Of a stretch of 27,380 nt of DNA, positions 13,342 to 21,040 are shown piece by piece. Made by a program: the position numbers and the translations under genes. The stretch is from positions 1-27,380 of IMG/VR virus record IMGVR_UViG_3300032217_000691; one strand, given 5' to 3'. Source of the stretch: a virus. The first letter of the stretch is position 1, and every line of letters begins with the position of its first letter. The notes beneath the pieces were generated by a model, which had not been told where the DNA came from, made no database searches, and worked only from the letters and a program-made list of their open reading frames with translations.

Positions 13342-13342
13342 A

Positions 13343-13606
13343 TTATTTATTTAAATTGTGAAATCTTGTTACATCTTCATCAAACAAATTGATTTCTGTT
13401 TGAAATGTGTTACGTTCCCTTTTGGAACCAACCACTTTACCATTCTTAACATCAGGTACTTGTTCTGCACGCTCATGGACATCATCCAATAAGATTACTA
13501 CCTTGTTGTCTTCCATTTGTACAGATCTAATTACTTTGTTTAGGTTAAAGCTATCTGTGTAGACTTTGTCATCCTCTGTCTTTCTTGTGTAAAAGAATAA
13601 ACTCAT
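13343..13606 (-). CDS. Hypothetical protein, 87 residues
   Basis: The protein begins MSLFFYTRKTEDDKVYTDSF and continues VIRSVQMEDNKVVILLDDVH, a beta-strand-rich and charged pattern without Cys or a membrane segment. It ends FDEDVTRFHNLNK. No family or catalytic motif recognised. It sits between the GroES-like gene (one base apart) and an 88-residue helical gene (one base apart), in a tightly packed operon. Confidence 0.55.
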   Translation of the reverse strand: MSLFFYTRKTEDDKVYTDSFNLNKVIRSVQMEDNKVVILLDDVHERAEQVPDVKNGKVVGSKRERNTFQTEINLFDEDVTRFHNLNK

Positions 13607-13607
13607 G

Positions 13608-13874
13608 TTATATATGATTTTGTTTGTTTAATAATGTTAATCTTTGGATTACTACACTTTCGTATGTTTCCATTGCTTCTAATTGCTCCTCTAATAAATT
13701 TTGATGTTCTTGTGTAAGACCTCTATAAGCAGAATTCAGTGTAATAAATAGTTTTAACATTTCAATACGCTCTGCTAGTTCTGCTCTTTCTTCTAGTAAT
13801 CTTTCATGAAAGGTAGACTCTTTTAGTTTTTCTTCTAATAAAACATCTCCTTCGTATCCTGTTGCTGCACTCAT
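13608..13874 (-). CDS. Small helical phage protein
   Basis: The 88-residue protein is almost all helix: FHERLLEERAELAERIEMLK, then ITLNSAYRGLTQEHQNLLEE, then a last helix AMETYESVVIQRLTLLNKQ. The sequence order E-R-x-E-L-x-x-R-I-x-x-L ... L-x-x-E-x-x-L-L-x-x-Q-L-x-A-M-x-x-Y is a pattern I recall from many phage genomes with no assigned function, perhaps a coiled-coil regulator. Its ATG overlaps the stop of the upstream gene (ATGA). Confidence 0.6.
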   Translation of the reverse strand: MSAATGYEGDVLLEEKLKESTFHERLLEERAELAERIEMLKLFITLNSAYRGLTQEHQNLLEEQLEAMETYESVVIQRLTLLNKQNHI

Positions 13875-14347
13875 TGTTTTGGTTTTATTTGTTTAAAAAA
13901 TTCATTGCTTAAATGTTGCATCTCATATGTATACACTTCTTCTGTATCATTATTTAAAGGAACATCAGCCCAATGCATAATATTAATTGTAGCATGTAAA
14001 AGCTCATGATTAATTATTGATAAATCATTTGTATCAGGTAACCATATAATAGGACTTTTACCATTTACTGTACCAAATGTAACACCTCTAGCATCAAAAT
14101 CTTCATATTTTATTGTAGAGTCTAAGTTTTCTTGTACGTACTTGGTAGCAAATGCTACGTCTTCTGTAATAAGAACTTTTACATCTAAATCAAATGTATC
14201 TCCTTCAAGGGTAATTACTTGGTATCTAGTAGTTAAATCAGGATTTTTATCTACTATCATAATTACAAGTAATACAGTAACTGCACCAACACCAAAAAAG
14301 ATTAAGAACAGCTTAATGAATTCTTTGAGTTCTTTAAATAATTTCAT
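13871..14347 (-). CDS. Membrane-anchored HExxH metallopeptidase-like protein
   Basis: The 158-residue protein has an N-terminal membrane segment (residues about 12-32, KLFLIFFGVGAVTVLLVIMI), a beta-rich middle, and SIINHELLHATINIMHW at 110-126. HELLH (His114, Glu115, His118) is a zinc peptidase active site, and EEVYTYEMQHL (136-146) supplies a downstream Glu as third ligand. Phage proteins with HELxHA followed by a TEE-x-x-x-Y segment are common; the substrate is unknown. The anchor suggests action at the inner membrane. Alternatively the first segment is an uncleaved signal. It overlaps both neighbours (ATGA and 14 bases). Confidence 0.65.
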   Translation of the reverse strand: MKLFKELKEFIKLFLIFFGVGAVTVLLVIMIVDKNPDLTTRYQVITLEGDTFDLDVKVLITEDVAFATKYVQENLDSTIKYEDFDARGVTFGTVNGKSPIIWLPDTNDLSIINHELLHATINIMHWADVPLNNDTEEVYTYEMQHLSNEFFKQIKPKQ

Positions 14348-14714
14348 ACTTTTTCTTTAGATATTCACGTCTTTTATTAACTTCTTCATATCTATACATG
14401 TTGTTCTCAACATTAGAATGTTCATCTAATGTCAAAAGTATAATATTTTCCTCATCAAACCTAGCTTGAGGGTATTTTTCTTTTGGTAATATGTGATGGA
14501 AGAATATTGATAAAGGTTCAGATCCTAAATATTCACCACTTTCTTCAGAATAGTGGTGCTTTTTCTTCCAAATTTGTAAGAAAATGTCTTGTAATTCGGA
14601 CGTTTGTCGAGTTACCTCTTCTTTTTTTACAAGATTGAATCCTTTTCTAGGCTTATGAATAAAGCAATATTCTCCCTCACAATTTTTACCACAGGTTTTG
14701 CACTTGGCCTTCAC
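14334..14714 (-). CDS. HNH/NinG-like phage protein with N-terminal zinc-finger cysteines
   Basis: The 126-residue protein begins with KCKTCGKNCEGEYCFIHKP, a Cys-rich zinc knuckle (Cys5, Cys8, Cys13, Cys17, His20). The rest matches the NinG/Rap-like HNH pattern: FLQIWKKKHHYSEESGEYLG, FFHHILPKEKYP, ENIILLTLDEHSNVE, and an RREYLKKKYEI ending. Such proteins bind or cut branched DNA in recombination. The start codon is GTG at 14714, overlapping the dUTPase stop (TAGTG), so translation is probably coupled. Catalytic status is not proven. Confidence 0.7.
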   Translation of the reverse strand: MKAKCKTCGKNCEGEYCFIHKPRKGFNLVKKEEVTRQTSELQDIFLQIWKKKHHYSEESGEYLGSEPLSIFFHHILPKEKYPQARFDEENIILLTLDEHSNVENNMYRYEEVNKRREYLKKKYEII

Positions 14715-15175
14715 TACTTCAAACCAGTTGAACCAAATCCAGCTTCCCCTCTATCAGATTGCTCTAATTCAGGGACAACATCAAATGATATAGGTAATAC
14801 TTCTTCAAAATATATCTGAGCTACACGATCTCCTACACCATAAGGAAATGATGTAGTTCCTGTAACACCTCCTGATAATACAGGAAGTTGTGTAAATATA
14901 GCCATCCATTCACCACGATAATCGCTATCAATTACACCATAAGAGTTATTCAATACCCAAAAGTATTTAGTTAAATTACTTCTAGGTACAATTATACCCT
15001 TATATCCTCTAGGTATTTCAGTCTTGAATCCAAGACCTACAGTCACTTTACCATCATTAGATACAGTAATACTATGTGCATATACATCATAACAAGCTGC
15101 ATTCGCAGTGCCCTTGATGGGCATGCGTGCATCTTCTGTTGTCTTTTGTAGTTTAATCTTCAATGGTTGATTCAT
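14714..15175 (-). CDS. dut: dUTP diphosphatase (trimeric dUTPase)
   Basis: The five motifs of trimeric dUTPases are present in order: NAACYDVYA (motif 1), PRSNL (2), GVIDSDYRGEWMA (3, with the catalytic Asp and uracil-contacting Tyr), VGDRVAQIYF (4) and RGEAGFGSTGL (5, C-terminal nucleotide-closing arm). It cuts dUTP to dUMP and diphosphate, lowering uracil incorporation and feeding dTMP synthesis. The start is MNQPLKIKL at 15175 rather than 15199, which reduces overlap with recA to 23 bases. Normal length (153 residues). It works with the UDG-like protein at 25719 in uracil control. Confidence 0.95.
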   Translation of the reverse strand: MNQPLKIKLQKTTEDARMPIKGTANAACYDVYAHSITVSNDGKVTVGLGFKTEIPRGYKGIIVPRSNLTKYFWVLNNSYGVIDSDYRGEWMAIFTQLPVLSGGVTGTTSFPYGVGDRVAQIYFEEVLPISFDVVPELEQSDRGEAGFGSTGLK

Positions 15176-16196
15176 CTTCTTCGATTTTAGGTTTTTCAAT
15201 TTTGTTTATCTTTGCAATAATTTGTTCTCTAATGTTATTATAGAAATCTTCATTGTCAGTTAACATATCTTTAAACTTATCAAGATCATATTTAGTTTCT
15301 CCAATAGTCATGGTTTTACCCCACTTCTTACCAATTCCATAGTCATTAATAAGTTGTAGCACTTCACCAATTTTATCGATACCCACACCATAAACTATCT
15401 CAAAGTTAGATAGCATATATGGAGGAGACATTTTATTCTTAATAGCTTTCACCTTGGTAATATTACCATAAGCTTGGTCCCCTTCTTTTGCTAATGATTT
15501 ACTCACCTCAATTCTAACATCTGTATAGAATTTCAATGCATGACCACCTTGAGTTGTAGTTGGATTGCCAAACATCATACCTATCTTCTCACGATATTGA
15601 GAAATTACAATAACACAAACATTATGTTGTGATAGGGCACCTTTTAATTTTGGATATGCATTACTATTTAATAATGCTTTCTTACCAATTGAGCTATCAC
15701 CAACATCACCATCTAATACCTTCTTAGGAATCAATGAGCTATCTGAATCTATGATGACAAGATCAATTGTTCCTGTCTCAATCATTTCCATAGCAACTTG
15801 AAAACCTTCTTCACCGCAAGATGGTTGTGCAATCAACATCTTAGTTGTGTCCACACCAATTGCTTCAAAATACTTTTTATCCACTGCATGCTCGCCATCT
15901 ATATACAATACAGTTCCTCCTGCCTTTTGACATTCAGCAACAGCGTGACCACAGATTGTAGATTTACCTGAACCTTCCCATCCCATAAGTTCATACATCT
16001 TACCTTTAACAAATCCACCTGTGCCCAATGTAATGTGATCGAATGCAATACTTCCAGTGCTGATGATATCATAATGACCATCTGTTTTGGAATCTAATGT
16101 TAATACTGTACCTACACCATAAGTTTTATTTAACTTGTCTAGTGCCTCTTGAAATTTAGAGGATACCTCTACTTCTTGAGATTTTGCTTTTGCCAT
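15153..16196 (-). CDS. recA: RecA-family recombinase
   Basis: The 347-residue protein has a RecA ATPase core: Walker A as GWEGSGKST (72-80), the IDGEHAVD segment with catalytic Glu, Walker B as IDLVIIDSDSSL, and the L2 DNA-binding region IGMMFGNPTTTQGGHALKFY. The order and spacing match bacterial RecA more than T4 UvsX. It would form filaments on single-stranded DNA for recombination-dependent replication and repair. The C terminus is acidic (IEEDESTIED), as in RecA. The gene starts a transcription unit with a host-type -7 element 22 bases before its ATG and a terminator upstream, and it overlaps dut. Confidence 0.95.
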   Translation of the reverse strand: MAKAKSQEVEVSSKFQEALDKLNKTYGVGTVLTLDSKTDGHYDIISTGSIAFDHITLGTGGFVKGKMYELMGWEGSGKSTICGHAVAECQKAGGTVLYIDGEHAVDKKYFEAIGVDTTKMLIAQPSCGEEGFQVAMEMIETGTIDLVIIDSDSSLIPKKVLDGDVGDSSIGKKALLNSNAYPKLKGALSQHNVCVIVISQYREKIGMMFGNPTTTQGGHALKFYTDVRIEVSKSLAKEGDQAYGNITKVKAIKNKMSPPYMLSNFEIVYGVGIDKIGEVLQLINDYGIGKKWGKTMTIGETKYDLDKFKDMLTDNEDFYNNIREQIIAKINKIEKPKIEEDESTIED

Positions 16197-16217
16197 ATTT
16201 AATTATTTTTGTGTATA

Positions 16218-16225
16218 CAAATATA
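16218..16225 (-). promoter_or_regulatory. Probable -7 element of a promoter for recA
   Basis: TATATTTG on the minus strand (16218-16225) is a full match to TAnnTTTG, 22 bases before the recA ATG. No good -33 box is found at 19-20 bases upstream, so activity may be weak or need an activator. Confidence 0.5.
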
Positions 16226-16258
16226 CGATATTGTGGTTGATTTTCCATGATTTATTGC

Positions 16259-16292
16259 AAAAAAAACCCCTAGATTTTTTACGATCTAGGGG
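16259..16292 (-). terminator. Rho-independent terminator after ribonucleotide reductase
   Basis: On the minus strand CCCCTAGAT (16292-16284) pairs with ATCTAGGGG (16275-16267), a perfect 9-bp stem with an 8-base loop, followed by eight T (16266-16259). It separates the reductase transcript from the recA unit. The next promoter (16218) starts just after it. The 59 bases between it and the reductase stop (16293-16351) contain nothing recognisable. Confidence 0.95.
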
Positions 16293-16351
16293 ACACAATT
16301 AATGAACATGGAACCAAAAACACAACACAATATTACTAATATTTTTTTAAT

Positions 16352-18283
16352 TTACGAAATTTCACATGCACCTCCTGCACATGCTGCTACTTGAGAGAAT
16401 TCAACATTGTCATCCATTTCTAAAACTTTTGTTAAGTCTATGGATTTCAACGTTTTAACTTTCTCATTATATTGTTCTTCTGTAATGTCTTCAAATGGAG
16501 CTTGTTTGTAACTACCGCCAAAATATGGTAACACAGATAAGCCATTATAAACTTCTCTATTATCCCACATCCATTGACCTACTACTTCCCACTCATTTAA
16601 GAAACCATCATCAACTTGAGTAAATCTACTACCTTTACCATCACTCATATCAACTGATATGTATTTTTTATCTTGATTGATAGATATAGTAGCTGATACA
16701 TTATGAGTATTATCTCCATTTATATGTCCAGGTTTAATCCATTCTTGAGAAAATCTCTTAACACGTTCTAACGTATCAATTGGTGATTCTGTTCTCATGA
16801 TAGATCCTTCTGGAGCTTTCACAGGGATACGAACACACAATGTATCTTTTGGACGAAGAACATCATCTTCACATAACTCAGGATGATTGATTTCCAAGTA
16901 CATAGCTAAATCCTCAGACTTATTGAATCTCATCGTTCTAAGGTAGTATGGAGCATGCCAAGCATGAATACCACTAGCTGTACCCAAAACAAGAGAAGTA
17001 GTCCCAGAAGGCTTAATACACGTAATACGAGCTGCTTCGTTGATTCCTGTCTTCTCAGTGATTAGCGTGTTTACAACTCTAGCTGTATTTGCTGCTATTT
17101 CAAAGTTATATTTAAGGATTTCTCCTGAACCTATACCAGTCATACCAATTCCTAATAATGCATCCTTTGCTGTAGTCTTAGACCAGATAGGACGTAAGTA
17201 ATGAAAGTCAAAGAATCCTGCTTGTAATGTACCAAAGAATGCAGCGGTTGCCACTCTATCGTTAAGATCTTCTTGAGACTCAACATCTGATACATTCACT
17301 TCACATAGATTACAGAACTGAAAAGGACGTAATCCAATCTCACAGCAAGGATTAGTTCCCCAATCTTTGTTATTTGTCCAATAGATACCAGGCTCACCAG
17401 AACCAGAAGCTTCAATTCTCTTCCAAAGAGATTTGAATTCTTCTTCTCCTACAGATCCTCTCTCTAGAACAGCTGAGTTATTACTTCTACCTCTTTGTTC
17501 ATTTAACTCCCACCAGTTACCATACTTACAGGTAATCATTTCTTCATCATCATGGCTGAATAAGCTAATCATTGCTGATCTTCTGATTCCACCTGCTAAT
17601 ACAGAATTAGCTATATGACACATAATATCATGGCATTCTAATGGAGATAGTTTACTACCGTCTTCTTTTCTTTCCATAATAGCGTCAATATGAGCTAAAC
17701 ATATCTTAAGTGGTTCAGGACCAGGAGCTTTACCTCCAGCTGTAACTAATCTAGCTCCTTTATGACGGATGGCTCTAAAATCAAATTTAGGCTTTTGTCC
17801 ACCTTCAAAATAGAACTTCATTAACATCTTAACTGAATCAGCCCAACCCATAATAGAATCTTCAATAAGATAAGTTCTTTGCTTATAGTTATCTTGTTTC
17901 TTAATAGCTGGTAACTGCTCAATATGATGCTTCTGTACAGAAAACCCTACACCTGAACCTCCTAGCAATAGAAACATAGTCTCACTGAAACTATATAAAC
18001 TATCTACTGGTAAAAAAGCACAGTTATAACCTCTTGCATTATTCACTTCCATAGCAGGACCTGCAAACTGCATAGCTCTCATGGATGGTAATACCTTCTT
18101 TTCCCTGATAAACTTGCTACTTTCTACAATTGCTTTCTCTAAGCTAGGATATTTCTTAATCATCATAGTTTGATATCTATCAACTATCTCTTCCCAGGTC
18201 TCTCTTCTTTTCAGTTTTGAATTGTATTTAGCATATTTACTAAATACAGTTATTTGACTTAATGCGTCTAATCCTAAATCCAT
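16352..18283 (-). CDS. nrdJ: Class II (adenosylcobalamin-dependent) ribonucleoside-triphosphate reductase
   Basis: The 643-residue protein matches monomeric RTPR-type class II reductases. The N-terminal part has LPSMRAMQFAGPA, NCAFLPVDS (reducing Cys88), and MFLLLGGSGVGFSVQ. The active site NPCCEIGLRPFQFC gives the radical-type Cys313, Glu315 (N-x-C-x-E) and Cys324, eleven residues on, as in RTPR. PSGTTSLVLG forms the phosphate loop. The C-terminal ACAGGACEIS ends in a redox Cys pair (635, 640). It reduces NTPs to dNTPs using B12 and a thioredoxin-like donor, without oxygen. It is about 100 residues shorter than the Lactobacillus enzyme. It is first in its transcription unit. Confidence 0.92.
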   Translation of the reverse strand: MDLGLDALSQITVFSKYAKYNSKLKRRETWEEIVDRYQTMMIKKYPSLEKAIVESSKFIREKKVLPSMRAMQFAGPAMEVNNARGYNCAFLPVDSLYSFSETMFLLLGGSGVGFSVQKHHIEQLPAIKKQDNYKQRTYLIEDSIMGWADSVKMLMKFYFEGGQKPKFDFRAIRHKGARLVTAGGKAPGPEPLKICLAHIDAIMERKEDGSKLSPLECHDIMCHIANSVLAGGIRRSAMISLFSHDDEEMITCKYGNWWELNEQRGRSNNSAVLERGSVGEEEFKSLWKRIEASGSGEPGIYWTNNKDWGTNPCCEIGLRPFQFCNLCEVNVSDVESQEDLNDRVATAAFFGTLQAGFFDFHYLRPIWSKTTAKDALLGIGMTGIGSGEILKYNFEIAANTARVVNTLITEKTGINEAARITCIKPSGTTSLVLGTASGIHAWHAPYYLRTMRFNKSEDLAMYLEINHPELCEDDVLRPKDTLCVRIPVKAPEGSIMRTESPIDTLERVKRFSQEWIKPGHINGDNTHNVSATISINQDKKYISVDMSDGKGSRFTQVDDGFLNEWEVVGQWMWDNREVYNGLSVLPYFGGSYKQAPFEDITEEQYNEKVKTLKSIDLTKVLEMDDNVEFSQVAACAGGACEIS

Positions 18284-18311
18284 ATTTGTTGTGTTTTATT
18301 GGTTAAATAAT

Positions 18312-18351
18312 GAAGGGTTGCGAATATACAACAGCCCTTCATACAAACCAA
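18312..18351 (-). promoter_or_regulatory. Promoter of the reductase gene with an inverted repeat around the -7 box
   Basis: On the minus strand TTGG (18351-18348), 19 bases, TATATTCG (18328-18321) resembles the -33/-7 pattern with one mismatch in the -7. An inverted repeat, GAAGGG-TTG (18312-18320) and CAA-CAG-CCCTTC (18329-18340), brackets exactly the eight-base -7 element. It may be an operator for a repressor, or a weak terminator for the upstream genes overlapping the promoter. Confidence 0.5.
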
Positions 18352-18366
18352 GAGATTTTTAAAATT

Positions 18367-18627
18367 CTAACTAACTAATTGTCTTATTAATTGACCAAGT
18401 TCTGCGTTGTTTGAATGATCTCTAACTAATCTAGTTATTTCCTTGTTTAAAGTCATTAATTTCTCTAAATACAAACTAGCGTCCATTAGTTCTTCCTGTA
18501 AATGCTTCATATAGTTATCATGATTGTTCTTTTCCAGGGTGGTACCATACTTATTGATACCAATCTCACTCCTTTGTGCATACTTTTCAATAACTTGTAA
18601 GACTATTTTGTCTGATTCTGTTGTCAT
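18367..18627 (-). CDS. Small MazG-like candidate protein
   Basis: The 86-residue protein has two helices. KYAQRSEIGINKYGTTLEKN is followed by MKHLQEELMDASLYLEKLM, where the E-E-x-x-D-A pattern is typical of the metal-binding helix of MazG/dUTPase-superfamily nucleotide pyrophosphohydrolases. Only one such helix is clear, so it may be a half-size all-alpha NTP pyrophosphatase working as an oligomer. Neighbouring the ribonucleotide reductase fits a nucleotide-pool role. It overlaps the upstream gene by ATGA. Confidence 0.5.
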   Translation of the reverse strand: MTTESDKIVLQVIEKYAQRSEIGINKYGTTLEKNNHDNYMKHLQEELMDASLYLEKLMTLNKEITRLVRDHSNNAELGQLIRQLVS

Positions 18628-18989
18628 AATTTCTCATTTAATATATCAAATGCTACTTTAATTGCTTCTAATTCAGCTTCTTTTCTAGTTATATAATCAT
18701 TACTTTCTACTTTACCTCCATCAAAAGAATATCTAAAACAGTTATTCTCAATATCTACACTTATTTGAATATATATTTTGTGAATATCAAATACATCAAA
18801 GAATGTTCTAGGAGATGCTGTTAGCATAACTGCAACTGTATCATTATCAATACCTTGTTCTCTAACAAAGTCTTTAAAGTTTTCAGGTAGATTATTATCA
18901 TTTAATGACTCTAACATGTGAGATAAATAGAATTGTTTTATAACAACTGCTGCTTTATCATAGGTTTCCAATAGCTCTTGTGCTTGCAT
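18624..18989 (-). CDS. Hypothetical protein, 121 residues
   Basis: No family recognised. The N-terminal half is helical (AQELLETYDKAAVVIKQFYL), then beta strands (FDIHKIYIQISVDIENNCFR) and a C-terminal helix (TRKEAELEAIKVAFDILNEK). The C-terminal T-R-x-E-A-E-x-E-A-I pattern after a short aromatic strand is common in small phage proteins. It overlaps the gene on each side (ATGA downstream, 32 bases upstream). Confidence 0.55.
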   Translation of the reverse strand: MQAQELLETYDKAAVVIKQFYLSHMLESLNDNNLPENFKDFVREQGIDNDTVAVMLTASPRTFFDVFDIHKIYIQISVDIENNCFRYSFDGGKVESNDYITRKEAELEAIKVAFDILNEKL

Positions 18990-19212
18990 CTTTTTCTTTT
19001 TTATAGTTATTTAATCTTGTTCCTTTTAATCTTTCTGCATTTTCGTACCACCAGTCTCTCTCAAAACTGTGTTCCTCTATGTCATTATATGAATTAGCTT
19101 CTAATTCATTAAATATCAATGAGTTTCTAGTTGCTTCCATTTGTGAGAAAAGAATCACCTTTTCTTCACCATATAGCTCTATGAGCTTGTCTGATATGTC
19201 TTTATTAAACAT
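18958..19212 (-). CDS. Hypothetical protein, 84 residues
   Basis: The start is set at 19212 (MFNKDISDKLIELYGEEKVI) instead of 19230 to reduce overlap with the upstream gene to eight bases. The protein is acidic and helical, with a cluster of aromatic residues in SFERDWWYENAERLKG and a polar tail. No known motif, Cys or membrane segment. It overlaps the downstream gene by 32 bases, so the reading frames share DNA in different frames. Confidence 0.5.
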   Translation of the reverse strand: MFNKDISDKLIELYGEEKVILFSQMEATRNSLIFNELEANSYNDIEEHSFERDWWYENAERLKGTRLNNYKKEKDASTRAIGNL

Positions 19213-19756
19213 GTTTTTTAATTTTATCAAGGTTTAGAGTTTCATCTTCTTCTATAAATCCGCCCCATACTTCCATAGTTTCATCAAATTCAACAGCTAG
19301 CTTATCTTCCCAAAACTGTTTTAAATCTTCAGTCTTGTTAAATATTCTAAACTGCAGAGAAATTTCATCTTTCATTAATCCATTTCTCTTTAATTTGACA
19401 ACTTTAGGAAATATTGCTTGGAAAGCAGGAGAAGTTTTGGAATATTTACCCTTTTTTATAAGAGCAATATCTGCATCAAGTTTTGAATTTAGCATATAAA
19501 CAACTACAACATATCCATCTTCATAATCATAATCATCTATGATGGATTTTGTTCGTTCATATTCTACATCCAAGAAATCTTTGAATTTTTCTAAACTTTG
19601 AGGTTTAAATAATAAATAAATACAACTTTCATATTGTACTTCTTTTCTTGCATCCTTTATATAACCATTAATATATCCATTGTCCACAAGCTTTTCTTTT
19701 CCAATACTAAGCGTGGGAACAATGAATATACTGGTTATGGTTTTTTTTATTTCCAT
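19205..19756 (-). CDS. Conserved phage hypothetical protein, 183 residues
   Basis: Start MEIKKTITSIFIVPTLSIGK, then a strand-rich core: SCIYLLFKPQSL, DYDYEDGYVVVVYMLNSKLD, IALIKKGKYSKTSPAFQAIF, KDEISLQFRIFNKTEDLKQF. I recall homologues in several aquatic tailed phages but no function. The YSKTS-AFQ-FPKVV and DEISLQ-RIFNKT segments look most conserved. The stop of the nuclease gene overlaps its ATG by TAATG, so it is co-translated with it, which may hint at a replication or recombination role. Confidence 0.55.
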   Translation of the reverse strand: MEIKKTITSIFIVPTLSIGKEKLVDNGYINGYIKDARKEVQYESCIYLLFKPQSLEKFKDFLDVEYERTKSIIDDYDYEDGYVVVVYMLNSKLDADIALIKKGKYSKTSPAFQAIFPKVVKLKRNGLMKDEISLQFRIFNKTEDLKQFWEDKLAVEFDETMEVWGGFIEEDETLNLDKIKKHV

Positions 19757-20799
19757 TAACCTAATTTAACTACACCGTTATTAATATAATTTTCTCTAGA
19801 GATGTTCCATTTGTCATTCTCAATAGCCCATTGAAGGTCTTCTATTAAAGAAGCAACACCTGGATATTCTCTTCCTTTATATGTAAATCCATTCATTGCG
19901 TCTTGCATATTAATATCAGACATTGCATAAACTAATGGAGAACTATAGTTTGTACTGTCACATACAATGAACTTAGGATAAAGAATAGTATAATCTCCAT
20001 AACCATGTTCACTAGCCCAAGACTCTGCAGCTTTGTGATATAAGAATCCTTGAATGTACGCTCTACGATATAAGTAATACTCATCATAAAAGTTCTCTAC
20101 AGACCAAGTACATTTTAAATCATACACTTGTACTGTTTTCTCATTATGATCTACAATCATTTTATCCATCATAGATTTAAACATGTGACCAAATACATCA
20201 TATCCTTCTACTTGTAATTGATTATATACTGAGTATTGTGAACTATTAAGTAAATTTACAATTTCTGCAGTGAATATATTAGTCTTTAATTCTGTAACAA
20301 TCTTATTAGCATTATCTACATCCTGGGTAGTAACAACTGTTAAACCTTTGCTTCTAACCTCACGGATCTCTTTGTAATAGATTTCTGCATCAGAACCAAT
20401 AAACTTACCTAATACAGCATCAATTTTAATCTTGAAACCTGAATCAACATATGCATCTTTACATAAGTCTTCAAAAGTTCTAGTTAAAATACCATCTTCA
20501 TTTGTAGCTGCAGCTGTATGCTTATATAATGCTTCAACAAACTTAAGCATTAATTCTGTAGGTGCAGATGTAATAACTGACATGTGAAACTTTGCATCAA
20601 ATAAATGGTCTTCCATTAATAGAGTTTCTACTAATCTACCCATTACTGATGCTTTACTATCCTCATCTTCTACCTTCTCATTAAGTATATACTTACTGTA
20701 ATACTTCTTTCTATTTGTAGAAAACTCTTTCAAACTTGAAGAGCTATCCATAATTACTGCTCTATACTGAGCTTCTGTTTTAACTGTTCCTTTGATCAT
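19756..20799 (-). CDS. PD-(D/E)XK (RecB-like) nuclease
   Basis: Read from MIKGTVKT at 20799 the protein has 347 residues; a longer frame from 20835 would overlap the upstream gene by 56 bases. Early residues contain SSSSLKEF and YILNEK, followed by GRLVETLLM, whose Glu58 fits the first active-site acid. Asp212 (SMMDKMIVDH) and then VYDLKCTW (Asp227, Lys229) form the PD-(D/E)XK core, with YRRAYIQGFLYHKA as the Q/Y-rich motif IV helix. This resembles exodeoxyribonuclease VIII-like and phage exonucleases that process DNA ends for RecA. Substrate polarity is unknown. Start choice is uncertain. Confidence 0.75.
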   Translation of the reverse strand: MIKGTVKTEAQYRAVIMDSSSSLKEFSTNRKKYYSKYILNEKVEDEDSKASVMGRLVETLLMEDHLFDAKFHMSVITSAPTELMLKFVEALYKHTAAATNEDGILTRTFEDLCKDAYVDSGFKIKIDAVLGKFIGSDAEIYYKEIREVRSKGLTVVTTQDVDNANKIVTELKTNIFTAEIVNLLNSSQYSVYNQLQVEGYDVFGHMFKSMMDKMIVDHNEKTVQVYDLKCTWSVENFYDEYYLYRRAYIQGFLYHKAAESWASEHGYGDYTILYPKFIVCDSTNYSSPLVYAMSDINMQDAMNGFTYKGREYPGVASLIEDLQWAIENDKWNISRENYINNGVVKLG

Positions 20800-21040
20800 C
20801 TTGTTGTTGTTTAAAATCATTAATAATTCGGTCACTCATTGCTCTAATTTCTATAGGCACTTGTTTAAACCACCATCTCACTTCCATTTCATACTCACGT
20901 CCTTGGTCATCAAGTCCTCTAGGATTGATAAGCCAGAACATGTATGTTTTATCATTATATTCAACAGATCCTTCATACCATATTTCTGTAAATGATGGTT
21001 TTCTATTAATAGATACTGTTATTTGTTTTTCTTCACTCAT
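20780..21040 (-). CDS. Hypothetical protein, 86 residues
   Basis: The protein has a beta-rich N-terminal half (KQITVSINRKPSFTEIWYEG, then YNDKTYMFWLINPRG), a Trp-rich strand MEVRWWFKQVP, and a C-terminal helix RAMSDRIINDFKQQQ. No catalytic motif is visible. Its ATG overlaps the stop of the HNH gene (ATGA) and its end overlaps the nuclease start, placing it in a nuclease cluster. Function not known. Confidence 0.55.
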   Translation of the reverse strand: MSEEKQITVSINRKPSFTEIWYEGSVEYNDKTYMFWLINPRGLDDQGREYEMEVRWWFKQVPIEIRAMSDRIINDFKQQQDDQRNS

